Positions 1 to 16,007 are shown, counted from the first letter of the stretch. The stretch: 37,974 nt of DNA from Sedimentisphaerales bacterium (GCA_016930855.1 JAFGFX010000140.1:1-37974); one strand, 5' to 3'. Notes: a model not told the origin generated them from the letters alone. Translations and numbers: made by a program.

Positions 1-168
1 CCTCTAAAAACTCATTTTGGCTGCGAACGGCTGCGATGGCCCCTGGCGGCGTTGTCGGCCCAACATTCGTCCTCGACGGTGCCACGGCACCGCCTGCGGC
101 GATGTTAGGCCTGGCGCCTTGCCAGCGACCATCTCGCTCGTTCTCGCCATAAAAGCAGTTTTTAGAGG
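1..168. repeat. 168-base imperfect palindromic element upstream of rplL
   Basis: Bases 1-12 (cctctaaaaact) are the exact reverse complement of bases 157-168, and the dyad centre at 84/85 is the centre of a second exact inverted repeat, CGGTGCC (77-83) with GGCACCG (86-92). Between these, the two 84-base arms remain recognisably complementary, with small indels, for example ggcc-c-aacat against atgtt-a-ggcc. As RNA it would fold into one long hairpin; as DNA it resembles a miniature inverted-repeat element. It lies where the rplJ-rplL spacer is expected, and its left end coincides with the window edge, so it may extend further. No protein is supported here. Confidence 0.75.
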
Positions 169-288
169 TCCCCTTGTGGTTATGATTTTGGGTTACGGAT
201 TCGACTGTCCCTTCGGGGTTAAAACGGCCCAACGGTGGGCCGGCACTCGGATCGGTAGTTCGATGGCTGGATAAGGAGTTAGGGTGTC
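169..288 (+). other. rplL leader region
   Basis: Non-coding stretch between the palindrome and rplL. It contains a short hairpin, cggccc-aacggt-gggccg, near 226-243 and a clear Shine-Dalgarno (aaggag) about nine bases before the rplL ATG. No convincing promoter was found, so rplL may be read from upstream. Confidence 0.5.
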
Positions 289-705
289 ATGGCAGAGGAA
301 GCGGCAGTGGAGCAGAAAAGCTATAGCGAGGACATCAAGCAGCTCGGCGAGAAGATCGTGGGCCTGACGCTGTTGCAGGCCAAGGAGCTCAGCGACTATC
401 TCAAGGACGTGCACGGGATCGAGCCGGCGGCCACGGCGGTGGCCGTGGCGGCCGCGCCGGGCCAGGCGGCCGACGCGGCGGCCGAGGAGGAGCAGGTCGC
501 CTTCGACGTGATCCTCAAGTCGGCCGGCGATCAGAAGATCAAGGTGATCAAGGAAGTGCGCGCCGCCACGGGTCTGGGTCTCAAGGAGGCCAAGGAGCTG
601 GTCGATACGGCGCCCAAGCCGGTCAAGGAAGGCCTGCCCAAGGAAGAGGCCGACCAGTTGGCCAAGGTCCTGGAGGAAGTCGGAGCCGTCGTCGAGGTTA
701 AATGA
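289..705 (+). CDS. rplL: Ribosomal protein bL12 (L7/L12)
   Basis: Stalk protein of the large ribosomal subunit that recruits and activates the translational GTPases. The 138-residue product has the family layout: a helical N-terminal dimerisation domain (about residues 8-45), an Ala-rich flexible hinge (about 48-65) and the C-terminal factor-binding domain with the signature [20 protein letters not shown] and the following [12 protein letters not shown]. The hinge is acidic and alanine-rich, and the length is slightly above the usual 120-128. The ATG is preceded by a good Shine-Dalgarno. rpoB follows after 70 bases, the usual rplL-rpoB arrangement. Confidence 0.97.
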   Translation: MAEEAAVEQKSYSEDIKQLGEKIVGLTLLQAKELSDYLKDVHGIEPAATAVAVAAAPGQAADAAAEEEQVAFDVILKSAGDQKIKVIKEVRAATGLGLKEAKELVDTAPKPVKEGLPKEEADQLAKVLEEVGAVVEVK

Positions 706-714
706 CCCCGGGTT

Positions 715-738
715 GGCGTCGCGCAGGCGCGCAACGCC
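715..738 (+). promoter_or_regulatory. Hairpin in the rplL-rpoB spacer
   Basis: ggcgt (715-719) pairs with acgcc (734-738) and gcgc (721-724) with gcgc (729-732), separated by one mismatch, with an aggc loop. There is no T-run, so it is not a simple terminator. In E. coli the same spacer carries an RNase III processing hairpin; an equivalent role here is only an analogy. Confidence 0.5.
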
Positions 739-775
739 GGTGGAACACAAGCCGTAACGGTATGAGGGTGGCGCT

Positions 776-4516
<3,741 letters not shown>

Positions 4517-4548
4517 ATCCGTCATTGTTTTATGAGGAGAGAACCAGA

Positions 4549-8841
<4,293 letters not shown>

Positions 8842-8860
8842 ACCGGTATGATGCCAACCG

Positions 8861-8877
8861 TCGGCCGAAACGGCCGC
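8861..8877 (+). promoter_or_regulatory. Hairpin after rpoC
   Basis: cggccg-aaa-cggccg forms a compact six-pair hairpin about 20 bases after the rpoC stop. No T-run follows, so termination here is uncertain. Confidence 0.35.
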
Positions 8878-8881
8878 TGCT

Positions 8882-9058
8882 GGTGGGCCGATTTGGTCAG
8901 GCTCGTCCGGCAGGCCGAGGCCAGGTGGGCCGATTTGGTCAGGCTCATCCGGCAGGCTGATGCGGCCAGGTGGGCCGATTTGGTCAGACTCGTCCGGCAG
9001 GCCGAGGTGACCGGGTAGACTGATGCGGCCAGGCGCGTCCGGTGAGACTGATGCGGCC
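8882..9058. repeat. Degenerate 42-45 base tandem repeat between rpoC and rpsL
   Basis: Three copies of a unit beginning ggtgggccgatttggtcag start at 8882, 8924 and 8969 (spacings 42 and 45). Each continues into a c/t-variable tccggcaggc segment. The array then decays into further copies of a shorter piece, (a)gactgatgcggcc, up to about 9058. Together with the flanks it fills the 389-base rpoC-rpsL gap up to the rpsL promoter. In the minus direction the units read as an apparent GLPDEPDQIGPP-like peptide, which is a by-product of the repeat. Confidence 0.8.
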
Positions 9059-9150
9059 GGGGGGCTGCTGGGGTGGCCGGTTTGGATTTGGCTTCTGCAA
9101 GCCATCTCACAACCTATCCAGAACGGCGGTATTAGTGCTGATATCGCCGG

Positions 9151-9180
9151 GTGACGGGATCAGGAAACGGCCTTTAGAAT
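9151..9180 (+). promoter_or_regulatory. Putative sigma70-type promoter of the str operon
   Basis: A -35-like gtgacg (9151-9156) and a -10-like tagaat (9175-9180) are separated by 18 bases. Predicted transcription would begin near 9187, about 44 bases before rpsL. This supports rpsL-rpsG-fusA having its own promoter rather than depending only on rpoBC read-through. Confidence 0.5.
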
Positions 9181-9186
9181 ATAAAG

Positions 9187-9204
9187 ATTCGACGATAGTC
9201 GAAT
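9187..9204 (+). promoter_or_regulatory. Inverted repeat at the 5' end of the rpsL transcript
   Basis: attcgac-gata-gtcgaat is a perfect seven-base inverted repeat with a four-base loop. It lies at the predicted transcription start, so it is either a 5'-terminal RNA stem-loop or an operator overlapping the start site. Confidence 0.5.
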
Positions 9205-9230
9205 GACATAAGTTCGTACAGGAGTGTTGT

Positions 9231-9602
9231 ATGCCCACAATCAATCAACTGGTCCGGCAGGGCCGTAGAAAGGTCCGCAGCAAGAACCGAACCCCCGACC
9301 TGGGCTCATGCCCGCAGAAGCGGGGCGTCTGTCTGCAGGTCCGCACCCAGACGCCCAAAAAGCCCAACTCCGCCCTGCGGAAGGTGGCCCGCGTGCGGCT
9401 GAGCAACGGCAAGGAGATCACCGCCTACATCCCCGGCATCGACCACAACCTCCAGGAGCACAGCATCGTGCTGGTCCGGGGCGGCCGGGTCCGGGACCTG
9501 CCGGGCGTGCGGTATCATATCATCCGCGGCATATTGGATACGCTCGGCGTGGCCAACCGCAAGCAGGGCCGCAGCAAATACGGCGCCCGGCGCCCGAAAT
9601 AG
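9231..9602 (+). CDS. rpsL: Ribosomal protein uS12
   Basis: Decoding-centre protein of the small subunit, 123 residues, aligning without gaps to E. coli S12. The loop [11 protein letters not shown] (41-51) keeps the lysine at position 43. The second conserved loop reads [13 protein letters not shown], so position 88, lysine in E. coli, is arginine here (codon cgg). Substitution of this lysine by arginine is a classical streptomycin-resistance change. An AGGAG Shine-Dalgarno precedes the ATG. First gene of the str operon. Confidence 0.98.
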   Translation: MPTINQLVRQGRRKVRSKNRTPDLGSCPQKRGVCLQVRTQTPKKPNSALRKVARVRLSNGKEITAYIPGIDHNLQEHSIVLVRGGRVRDLPGVRYHIIRGILDTLGVANRKQGRSKYGARRPK

Positions 9603-9702
9603 CCCCCGGCGGCACCCGGCGCCGAAGGCCCCCGGTAGTGCCACAGTGTACAGGCGGCGGGGTACGCCGGCTCGCAGAGAGAAACCAGGAGAATAAGGTA
9701 GC

Positions 9703-10176
9703 ATGGCAAAACGCTTTACGGCTTCGGCCAAACAATTGAAACCGGACCCCGTATACAGCAGCAAGCTGGTCTCGAAGTTCATCAATTCCATCATGTGGAA
9801 GGGCAAGAAGTCCGTGGCCCAGCGGGTGGTGTACGACTCCATGGACGTGATCGGCAAGAAGATCAAGGACGCCTCGCCCCTGGAGGTGTTCGAGACGGCG
9901 ATCAACAACGTCAAGCCCATGATCGAGGTCCGCAGCCGCCGGGTCGGCGGGGCGAGCTACCAGGTGCCCATGCAGGTCCGCCCGGAACGCCAGCGGGCCC
10001 TGGCCTTTCGCTGGGTCATCCAGGCCGCCCGCGGCAAAAAGGGCAAACCCATGCATCTCGGCCTGGCCGAGGAGCTGATGGCCGCCTATCGCCGGGAAGG
10101 CGCCGCGATGACCACCCGCGAAAACGTCCATCGCATGGCCGACGCCAACAAGGCCTTCGCCCACTTTGCCTGGTAA
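9703..10176 (+). CDS. rpsG: Ribosomal protein uS7
   Basis: Primary 16S rRNA-binding protein that nucleates the 30S head. The 157-residue product has the typical basic N-terminus and the conserved [19 protein letters not shown] segment around residues 70-90, and ends with the familiar [15 protein letters not shown]. An AGGAG Shine-Dalgarno lies about ten bases before the ATG. It follows rpsL after 100 bases; a terminator-like hairpin separates it from fusA. Confidence 0.98.
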   Translation: MAKRFTASAKQLKPDPVYSSKLVSKFINSIMWKGKKSVAQRVVYDSMDVIGKKIKDASPLEVFETAINNVKPMIEVRSRRVGGASYQVPMQVRPERQRALAFRWVIQAARGKKGKPMHLGLAEELMAAYRREGAAMTTRENVHRMADANKAFAHFAW

Positions 10177-10192
10177 GTTGGTTGACCTTTGC

Positions 10193-10231
10193 AGCCACGG
10201 TGGAAAGCCAAACTCCGTCGTGGCTTTTTTT
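10193..10231 (+). terminator. Terminator-like hairpin between rpsG and fusA
   Basis: agccacg (10193-10199) pairs perfectly with cgtggct (10219-10225), followed directly by a run of T to 10231. This is the standard form of an intrinsic terminator. Because fusA follows only 25 bases later with no recognisable promoter in between, it probably acts as a partial attenuator that lowers fusA expression relative to rpsL-rpsG. Confidence 0.65.
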
Positions 10232-10256
10232 CTGTCGGTTGGCCCCAGAAAACGCG

Positions 10257-12335
10257 ATGAAGACCGAATTAGCCAAAATACGCAACATCGGCATCATGGC
10301 CCACATCGACGCCGGCAAGACCACGGTCACCGAACGGATCCTGTTTTACACCGGCCAGACCCACAAGATCGGCGAGGTCCACGACGGCACGACCGTGATG
10401 GACTACCTCCTCGAGGAACAGCAGCGGGGCATCACCATCACCTCGGCGGCGACGACCTGCCCCTGGAAGGGCTATACCATCAACCTGATCGACACGCCCG
10501 GGCACGTGGATTTCACCGCCGAGGTGGAGCGGTCCCTGCGGGTCCTGGACGGGGCGGTGGCCGTCTTCGACGCCAGCGAGGGCGTCCAGGCCCAGTCCGA
10601 AACCGTCTGGCACCAGGCCCAGAAATACGGCGTGCCCTGCATCTGCTTTATCAACAAGATGGACAAGGTCGGCGCCGATTTCGAGATGTCCGTCAGGAGC
10701 ATCCGCCAAAAACTCCTGGCCCGGCCGGTGCCCTGCCAGATCCCGCTAGGCAGCGAGGATCGCTTCCAGGGATTCATCGACCTGCTGGAGATGCAGGCGG
10801 TCTACTTCCACCCGGAAAAGGTGGGAGCCTCCTGCCGCGAGGAGGATATCCCCGCCGCCTACCGCGACCTCGCCGAAACGCAGCGCCAGGCGCTGGTGGA
10901 ACTGGCCGCCGAGCAGGACGACGGCCTGCTGGAAACCTACCTGCGGACCGAATCGCTCGGCAAGGAACAGATCATCCGGGGCCTGCGGATCGGCACGATC
11001 CAGGGCCGCATCCAGCCCGTGTTCTGCGGCGCGGCACTCAAAAACATCGGCGCCCGCCGGCTGCTGGACGCCGTGGTGAATTTTCTGCCCAACCCAATCG
11101 ACCGCGGCTCGGTGCCGGGCCACGCGCCCGGCCAGGGACAAAAGGTGGTCGAGTACCCCTGCGATCCCGACGGGCCGCTGCTCGCCCTGGCCTTCAAGAT
11201 CACCTCCGATGCCCACGGCGACCTGATCTATGCCCGCATCTATTCGGGTACGCTGGCCAACAGCAGCCGCATCCTGAACAGCACCCGCGACCGCAAGGAA
11301 AACGTCACCAAGATCTTCCAGATGCACGCCGACTCCCGCAAGGCCCGCGAGCAGGCCGCCGCCGGCGATATCGTCGCCCTGGTCGGCCTGAAACATACCC
11401 TCACCGGCGATACCCTCTGCGGCATGAAACGCCCGATCGTCCTGAAAACCATCGAGTTTCCCGAGCCGGTCCTTTCCCTCTCGATCGAGCCGAGGACCGC
11501 CGGGGAACGGGCCAAGCTGGCCGAGGCCCTCGAGGTCCTCAAAAAGGAGGATCCCACCTTCTCGGTCCATTACCAGGCGGAAACCGGCCAGACGATCATC
11601 AGCGGCATGGGCGAACTGCACCTGGAGATCCTCGAGCATCGCCTGACCCGCGACCTGAAGGTGGATGTCCTGGTCGGCAAGCCCCGCGTGGCCTATAAGG
11701 AAACCATCACCCGGGCCGCCTCCGGCGAGGGAAAATTCGTCCGGCAGACCGGCGGACGCGGGCAATACGGACACGTGGTCCTGGCCATCGAGCCCTTCCA
11801 GCCGCCGGCGGGGGACGATCCGCTGCTGTTCGAGGAGAAAATCACCGGCGGGGCCATCCCCAAGGAATACATCCCCTCGATCCTGACCGGCATCCGGGAC
11901 GCCGCCGCCAGCGGGATCCTGGGCGGCTTTCCCCTGATCAACGTCAAAATCACCCTCCTGGACGGGTCCTACCATTCGGTGGATTCCTCCGATATCGCCT
12001 TCCAGCAGGCCGGCAGCCTGGCCTTCCAGGACGCCCTCAAAAAGGCCGGCCCTGTCCTCTTGGAGCCGATCATGAAGCTGCAAGTGGTCACCCCCGAATC
12101 CTTTTACGGCGTCGTCCAGGGCGACCTGGCCCGCAAACGGGCGGTGATCTGCCACACCGAACAGCGGGGACAGTCCCGAGTAATCGATGCCCTGGTGCCG
12201 CTGGCCGAGATGTTCGGCTACGCCAGCGATCTGCGGGGCAGCACCCAGGGCCGGGCCGGCTATACCATGGAACCGGCCCGCTACGAACCCATGCCGGAAC
12301 CACTTTCCCAAAAAGTTCTCGAAACTGCCTATTGA
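10257..12335 (+). CDS. fusA: Elongation factor G
   Basis: Translocation GTPase, 692 residues. G-domain motifs are AHIDAGKTT (from 15), DTPGH (79-83) and NKMD (133-136). Domain II, domain III ([10 protein letters not shown]), domain IV ([10 protein letters not shown]) and domain V are all present. The G-domain wording ([52 protein letters not shown]) resembles the spirochaete/planctomycete and mitochondrial EF-G2 branch more than classical EF-G. The frame is open far upstream through rpsG, but homology fixes the start at [12 protein letters not shown]; no clear Shine-Dalgarno precedes it. The usual next gene, tuf, is absent. Confidence 0.95.
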   Translation: MKTELAKIRNIGIMAHIDAGKTTVTERILFYTGQTHKIGEVHDGTTVMDYLLEEQQRGITITSAATTCPWKGYTINLIDTPGHVDFTAEVERSLRVLDGAVAVFDASEGVQAQSETVWHQAQKYGVPCICFINKMDKVGADFEMSVRSIRQKLLARPVPCQIPLGSEDRFQGFIDLLEMQAVYFHPEKVGASCREEDIPAAYRDLAETQRQALVELAAEQDDGLLETYLRTESLGKEQIIRGLRIGTIQGRIQPVFCGAALKNIGARRLLDAVVNFLPNPIDRGSVPGHAPGQGQKVVEYPCDPDGPLLALAFKITSDAHGDLIYARIYSGTLANSSRILNSTRDRKENVTKIFQMHADSRKAREQAAAGDIVALVGLKHTLTGDTLCGMKRPIVLKTIEFPEPVLSLSIEPRTAGERAKLAEALEVLKKEDPTFSVHYQAETGQTIISGMGELHLEILEHRLTRDLKVDVLVGKPRVAYKETITRAASGEGKFVRQTGGRGQYGHVVLAIEPFQPPAGDDPLLFEEKITGGAIPKEYIPSILTGIRDAAASGILGGFPLINVKITLLDGSYHSVDSSDIAFQQAGSLAFQDALKKAGPVLLEPIMKLQVVTPESFYGVVQGDLARKRAVICHTEQRGQSRVIDALVPLAEMFGYASDLRGSTQGRAGYTMEPARYEPMPEPLSQKVLETAY

Positions 12336-12381
12336 CAACTCGCCAAGAGGCCGCTAACATACCTAGTTCAATACAATGCGA

Positions 12382-12402
12382 GCGGGAAAGCCGGTTTCCC
12401 GC
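12382..12402 (+). terminator. Hairpin after fusA
   Basis: gcgggaaa-gccgg-tttcccgc is a perfect eight-pair stem with a five-base loop, 46 bases after the fusA stop. The following sequence is only AT-rich, without a clean T-run, so it could be a weak terminator or a 3'-end stabilising hairpin. Confidence 0.45.
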
Positions 12403-12434
12403 GTTAGTATAAAGTATTACCAAACCTTAACTTA

Positions 12435-12591
12435 CATCCCTGGCGGGACCTGAACGTCCCCCTGGCCAGTACCTGCCGCAAGGGTTTCCCAAAATCCTGC
12501 CCTGTCCGTCCGGGTTGGCAAGATGGAAAGACTTCAACGGCAGGGATGCGGTTGGAGGGGAATTTTTTATATTATTTTTCCCCAGTTTTTT
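12435..12591 (+). ncRNA. Candidate structured RNA in the fusA-rpsJ gap
   Basis: catccctg (12435-12442) is complementary to cagggatg (12541-12548). Inside this closing stem are gggac-ctgaac-gtccc (12445-12460) and ccg(gg)ttg paired with caacgg (12510-12517 with 12535-12540), the latter directly abutting the closing strand. Downstream, ggggaa (12557-12562) pairs with ttcccc (12578-12583), followed by gtttttt to 12591, a terminator-like ending. The arrangement suggests a multibranched RNA with its own terminator, in the place usually held by tuf. No known family was recognised. Confidence 0.3.
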
Positions 12592-12592
12592 A

Positions 12593-12620
12593 TTGACGAA
12601 ATGACAGGAATCGCTAGGCT
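12593..12620 (+). promoter_or_regulatory. Putative promoter of the S10 operon
   Basis: ttgacg (12593-12598) and taggct (12615-12620) with a 16-base spacer, about 130 bases upstream of rpsJ and immediately after the preceding terminator-like hairpin. The -35 is a five-of-six match; the -10 is weaker. Confidence 0.45.
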
Positions 12621-12691
12621 GTCTGATCTATCTAAACTGCTTAAATGTAAGCTAGTTAGATAGTTATCGGCAGAGAGACCCAACTGTTGCC

Positions 12692-12727
12692 CCGTCGGCG
12701 GCAGCGGCCGACGGCGATCCATTTTTT
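12692..12727 (+). promoter_or_regulatory. S10 leader hairpin
   Basis: ccgtcggc (12692-12699) pairs with gccgacgg (12707-12714) over a seven-base loop, followed seven bases later by six T residues ending at 12727. It lies just before the rpsJ Shine-Dalgarno. In E. coli the S10 leader is an L4-responsive attenuator; a similar role here is only an inference from position. Confidence 0.45.
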
Positions 12728-12748
12728 ACTTAGGCAGGAGGTCACGGC

Positions 12749-13057
12749 GTGACCACGGAACGTATACGAATTCGGATGGAGGCCTACGATCATCGGGCAC
12801 TGGATGCGTCCGCCCGGGAGATCGTCGATCATGCGCGCCGTACCAATGCCCGGGTAGCCGGTCCGGTTCCCTTGCCTACGCGGATCGAACGCTATACCGT
12901 GTTGCGTTCGCCCCATATCGACAAGAAATCGCGCGAACAGTTTGAGATGCGCACGCATAAGCGGCTCATCGATATCTGCGATGCCAACCCCCGCACGGTA
13001 GAGGCGTTAAATCGCCTGGTTGTCCCGGCGGGGGTTTTCATTAAGATCCGCGTCTAA
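12749..13057 (+). CDS. rpsJ: Ribosomal protein uS10
   Basis: Small-subunit head protein, also known as the transcription antitermination factor NusE. The 102-residue product matches the family throughout, including [20 protein letters not shown], followed by [16 protein letters not shown]. The start is GTG, supported by an excellent AGGAGGT Shine-Dalgarno at 12736-12742. First gene of the merged S10-spc-alpha run; rplC follows after an unusually long 300-base gap. Confidence 0.97.
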   Translation: MTTERIRIRMEAYDHRALDASAREIVDHARRTNARVAGPVPLPTRIERYTVLRSPHIDKKSREQFEMRTHKRLIDICDANPRTVEALNRLVVPAGVFIKIRV

Positions 13058-13357
13058 CCGGGGCCACCCGGGCCGAGCCGGCGGACCAAAGCGGATGGAA
13101 GAGGTGGACAAAGAGGCGGGAGGGGGATGGAGTGGGGGCCGGATTCGGGCTGAGGAGTCGGCGGCGATACCCGACGGAGAGCGAACGATTCGGGTAGGGG
13201 AGCGGGCAGAAGCCGCACCGACTAAGAAACGAGAATGATGCTATCGAGAAATGAGGGCAATACGCGGATACGCATCAGGATCGACACCCGGCCGTAAGGC
13301 CGACAGGATCCCACGGGCGACGGGGCGGACGGGCGGACGGAACAGAAGGAAACAACC
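13058..13357 (+). other. Long rpsJ-rplC spacer, no gene seen
   Basis: This stretch is purine- and G-rich, with short imperfect gggcgga-type reiterations near its end and one small hairpin, cggcc-gtaa-ggccg (13289-13302). A small reading frame crosses from rpsJ into it (13020-13238), but it has low-complexity content and no family resemblance. No promoter was recognised. Confidence 0.5.
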
Positions 13358-13999
13358 ATGGTAACGGCGTTGCTGGGTAAAAAACTGGGTATGACTCGCA
13401 TGTATGACCCGCAGGGGACCATCACCCCCGTCACGGTCATCCAGGCCGGGCCCTGCACCGTCCTGCAGGTCAAGACCGTCCAGACCGACGGTTACCATGC
13501 CCTGCAGCTGGGCTTCGGCACCGTCAAGTCGTCCCGCCAGAAACAGCCCCAGATCGGCCATGCCCGCAAGGCCAAAAGCCCGCCCAAGGCCTTTGTCCGC
13601 GAGGTGCGCCTCGGCGCCGCCGCCGAGCAGGAGGTGGGAAACACCCTGACCGTGGAGGTGTTCGATGAAATCCCGTACCTCGACGTGATCGCCACCAGCA
13701 AGGGACGCGGCTTCGCCGGCGTGGTCAAACGCCACGGCTTCAAGGGCCAACCCGCCAGCCACGGCGTCGAACGCAAACACCGCAGCCCCGGCTCCATCGG
13801 CGTGGACTCCGGCAGCACCGGCCGCAGCATCAAAAAAGGCAAACGCATGGCCGGACATATGGGCTGCGTCCGCTGTACCAGCCGCAATCATCAGGTCGTG
13901 GCCATCGACAAGGAAAACCACCTGATCATGGTCAAGGGCTCCGTGCCCGGACCCCGCAACGGCTATGTCGTGCTGGCCCGGGCCAAAACGAAGGGCTAA
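13358..13999 (+). CDS. rplC: Ribosomal protein uL3
   Basis: Early-assembling 23S-binding protein whose long loop reaches the peptidyl transferase centre. The 213-residue product starts MVTALLGKKLGMTRMYD and has the loop KGQPASHGVERKHRSPGSIG, the Gln-containing segment that is methylated in E. coli. It ends with the family motif KGSVPGPRNGYVVL. An AAGGA Shine-Dalgarno precedes the ATG. The next gene, rplD, comes after 186 bases in which no gene was recognised. Confidence 0.97.
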   Translation: MVTALLGKKLGMTRMYDPQGTITPVTVIQAGPCTVLQVKTVQTDGYHALQLGFGTVKSSRQKQPQIGHARKAKSPPKAFVREVRLGAAAEQEVGNTLTVEVFDEIPYLDVIATSKGRGFAGVVKRHGFKGQPASHGVERKHRSPGSIGVDSGSTGRSIKKGKRMAGHMGCVRCTSRNHQVVAIDKENHLIMVKGSVPGPRNGYVVLARAKTKG

Positions 14000-14185
14000 A
14001 ACCTCCGGCTATTCCTTGGCGGTGCCGGGAGCAAAACCAAGAGCCCGAGCCAAAACGAAAGAATAAAATTCAGCCGGTAGGCGTCGGGCCGCCCGGCGAA
14101 CAAGGTGGACGGTGGGCGGCGAGAGGTGCTCCCGCCGGATACAAGGAAACAATAAAGAGGCGCTTCGCATACAAGGCGAGTTACG

Positions 14186-14848
14186 ATGATCGAGATACCC
14201 GTATACAATCGCGAGGGAAAGCAGATCGACCGCGTCCAGGTCGATGAGTCGCTGCTGGGCGGCAAAATCCGCCCGGCGCTGCTCAAGCAGGCGGTGGTGA
14301 TGTATCACGCCAACCGCCGCCAGGGCACGGCCGCCACCCGCAACCGGGGCCGGGTCGCCGGCTCCACGGCCAAGCTCTATCGCCAAAAAGGCACCGGACG
14401 GGCCCGCATGGGCGCCGTGCGCACCGTGATCCGCCGCGGCGGCGGCGTGGCCTTCGCCAAGCAGACCCGCGATTTTCGCCAGCGGATGCCCCGCAAGCAG
14501 CGGCGCCTGGCCCGCGATTCGGCCGTGCTGGCCAAGCTGACCGGCCAGGACGCCCTGGTGATCGACGAGCTGCGCTTCGAGACGCCCAAGACCAGGGACT
14601 TCGCCGCCATCCTCGGCAATCTCAAGATCGATCGCAGCTGCCTGGTCGCCACCGAACAGTACGACGTGAATGTGTATAAATCGCTGCGGAACCTGCCCCG
14701 CGTCGACATGCTGGAAGTGACCCAGTTGAACGCGGGCGATATCATGCGGCGGCGGAAACTCTTGTTTACGCGGGCGGCGCTCGAGAGGCTCCTGCGTCCG
14801 GAAACCCAGGCGGCGGCCCCGACGGCGACCGACGAGGAGCGAGGATAG
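14186..14848 (+). CDS. rplD: Ribosomal protein uL4
   Basis: Large-subunit protein whose extended loop lines the nascent-peptide tunnel. The 220-residue product has the loop motif KLYRQKGTGRARMGAVR followed by the Gly-rich GGGVAFAK, then the globular part ending in a short polar tail (residues about 205-220) rich in Ala, Thr and Glu. In E. coli L4 also represses the S10 operon, which would fit the hairpin before rpsJ. rplW starts only four bases after the stop, implying translational coupling. Confidence 0.97.
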   Translation: MIEIPVYNREGKQIDRVQVDESLLGGKIRPALLKQAVVMYHANRRQGTAATRNRGRVAGSTAKLYRQKGTGRARMGAVRTVIRRGGGVAFAKQTRDFRQRMPRKQRRLARDSAVLAKLTGQDALVIDELRFETPKTRDFAAILGNLKIDRSCLVATEQYDVNVYKSLRNLPRVDMLEVTQLNAGDIMRRRKLLFTRAALERLLRPETQAAAPTATDEERG

Positions 14849-14852
14849 CACC

Positions 14853-15137
14853 GTGAAAAACGATCCCTACCAGGTTGTGATTCGGCCGCTGATCACCGAG
14901 CAGGGCACCCACCAGGCGGAGGCCCTGCGGGCCTACCCCTTCGAGGTGAACTTCAAGGCGAACAAGGCCCAGATCAAAAAGGCCGTGGAAATGATTTATA
15001 ACGTGAAGGTCACCGACGTCCGGACCGCCAACCACAAGGGCAAGCCCCGCCGCCGCGGCCGGGTGCGGGGCACGACCTCGCACTGGAAAAAGGCGGTCGT
15101 GGTGCTGCACGAGGATTACCGCATCGACCTGTTCTAA
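14853..15137 (+). CDS. rplW: Ribosomal protein uL23
   Basis: Large-subunit protein at the tunnel exit, the docking site for SRP and trigger factor. The 94-residue product starts at GTG (MKNDPYQVVIRPLITEQGTH) and has the conserved FEVNFKANKAQIKKAVEMIY and KGKPRRRGRVRG segments. The trigger-factor-binding glutamate region, E. coli VSEKAS, is here ITEQGTH, so position 18 is Gln-adjacent rather than the common EK. It lies in a tight rplD-rplW-rplB-rpsS subcluster. Confidence 0.95.
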   Translation: MKNDPYQVVIRPLITEQGTHQAEALRAYPFEVNFKANKAQIKKAVEMIYNVKVTDVRTANHKGKPRRRGRVRGTTSHWKKAVVVLHEDYRIDLF

Positions 15138-15155
15138 CCGATAGGAAGCCAAACC

Positions 15156-16007
15156 GTGGGTATTCGCAGTTACAAACCGACCAGCGCCGGCCGCCGTCAC
15201 GGCACGGTGCTCGATTACGGCGAGATCACCCGGACCCAGCCGGAGAAAAGCCTGCTCAAGCGGGTCACCCGCTCCGGCGGCCGCAACCACAGCGGCAAGA
15301 CGACGGTCCGGTTCCGCGGCGGCGGCGCCCGCAAGATGTATCGCCTCGTCGATTTCAAGCGGAACAAGGACGGCGTTCCGGCCAAGGTGGCCTCCATCGA
15401 GTACGACCCCAACCGGACCTGCCATATCGCCCTGCTGCATTACGCCGACGGCGAAAAACGCTATATCCTGGCCCCCCAGGGCCTGCGGGTCGGGGACCTG
15501 CTGGAAAGCGGCCCGAAGGTCGAGCCGAAGGTGGGCAACTGCATGCCCCTGGGAGCGATCCCGTCCGGCCTGGAGATCCACAACGTGGAAATGAATCCCG
15601 GCCAGGGCGGCGCGCTCGTCCGTTCGGCCGGTGCCGTCGCCCGCATCGCCGCCAAGGAGGGCAAGTGGGCCCAACTGATCATGCCCAGCGGCGAGATGCG
15701 GATGATCGCCCTGGCCTGCCGGGCGACCATCGGCCAGATCGGCAACGTGGATTACCAGCATGTCCACCTGGGCAAGGCCGGACGCAAACGCCACCTGGGC
15801 CGCCGGCCCCACGTGCGGGGCAAGGCGATGAACCCGGTGGCCCATCCCCTCGGCGGCGGCGAAGGACGCAGCAACGGGGGACGCCATCCCTGCTCGCCGA
15901 CGGGAGTGCCGGCCAAGGGCGGCACCACCCGCAACCGCCGGAAAAATTCCAGCAAACGGATTATCCGGCGCCGCAAGAACGGCCGGGGCATACAACTGTC
16001 GGTGTAA
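15156..16007 (+). CDS. rplB: Ribosomal protein uL2
   Basis: Highly conserved 23S-binding protein needed for subunit association and peptidyl transfer. The 283-residue product begins at GTG ([18 protein letters not shown]). Near the C-terminus the usual NPVDHPHGGGEGR reads [13 protein letters not shown]: the key histidine (230 here) is kept, but the Asp before it is Ala and the second His is Leu. The C-terminal basic tail [13 protein letters not shown] is normal. The Shine-Dalgarno is weak (ataggaag). Confidence 0.97.
   Translation: MGIRSYKPTSAGRRHGTVLDYGEITRTQPEKSLLKRVTRSGGRNHSGKTTVRFRGGGARKMYRLVDFKRNKDGVPAKVASIEYDPNRTCHIALLHYADGEKRYILAPQGLRVGDLLESGPKVEPKVGNCMPLGAIPSGLEIHNVEMNPGQGGALVRSAGAVARIAAKEGKWAQLIMPSGEMRMIALACRATIGQIGNVDYQHVHLGKAGRKRHLGRRPHVRGKAMNPVAHPLGGGEGRSNGGRHPCSPTGVPAKGGTTRNRRKNSSKRIIRRRKNGRGIQLSV

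Noticed and set aside
12336-12748. A tRNA, tmRNA or SRP RNA in the fusA-rpsJ gap
   Set aside because: No cloverleaf, CCA end, tag reading frame or SRP GGAAGG-type loop could be found.
13020-13238. Small open frame across the rpsJ-rplC spacer
   Set aside because: Gly/Glu/Arg-rich translation without homology or a ribosome-binding site; it overlaps the rpsJ end out of frame.
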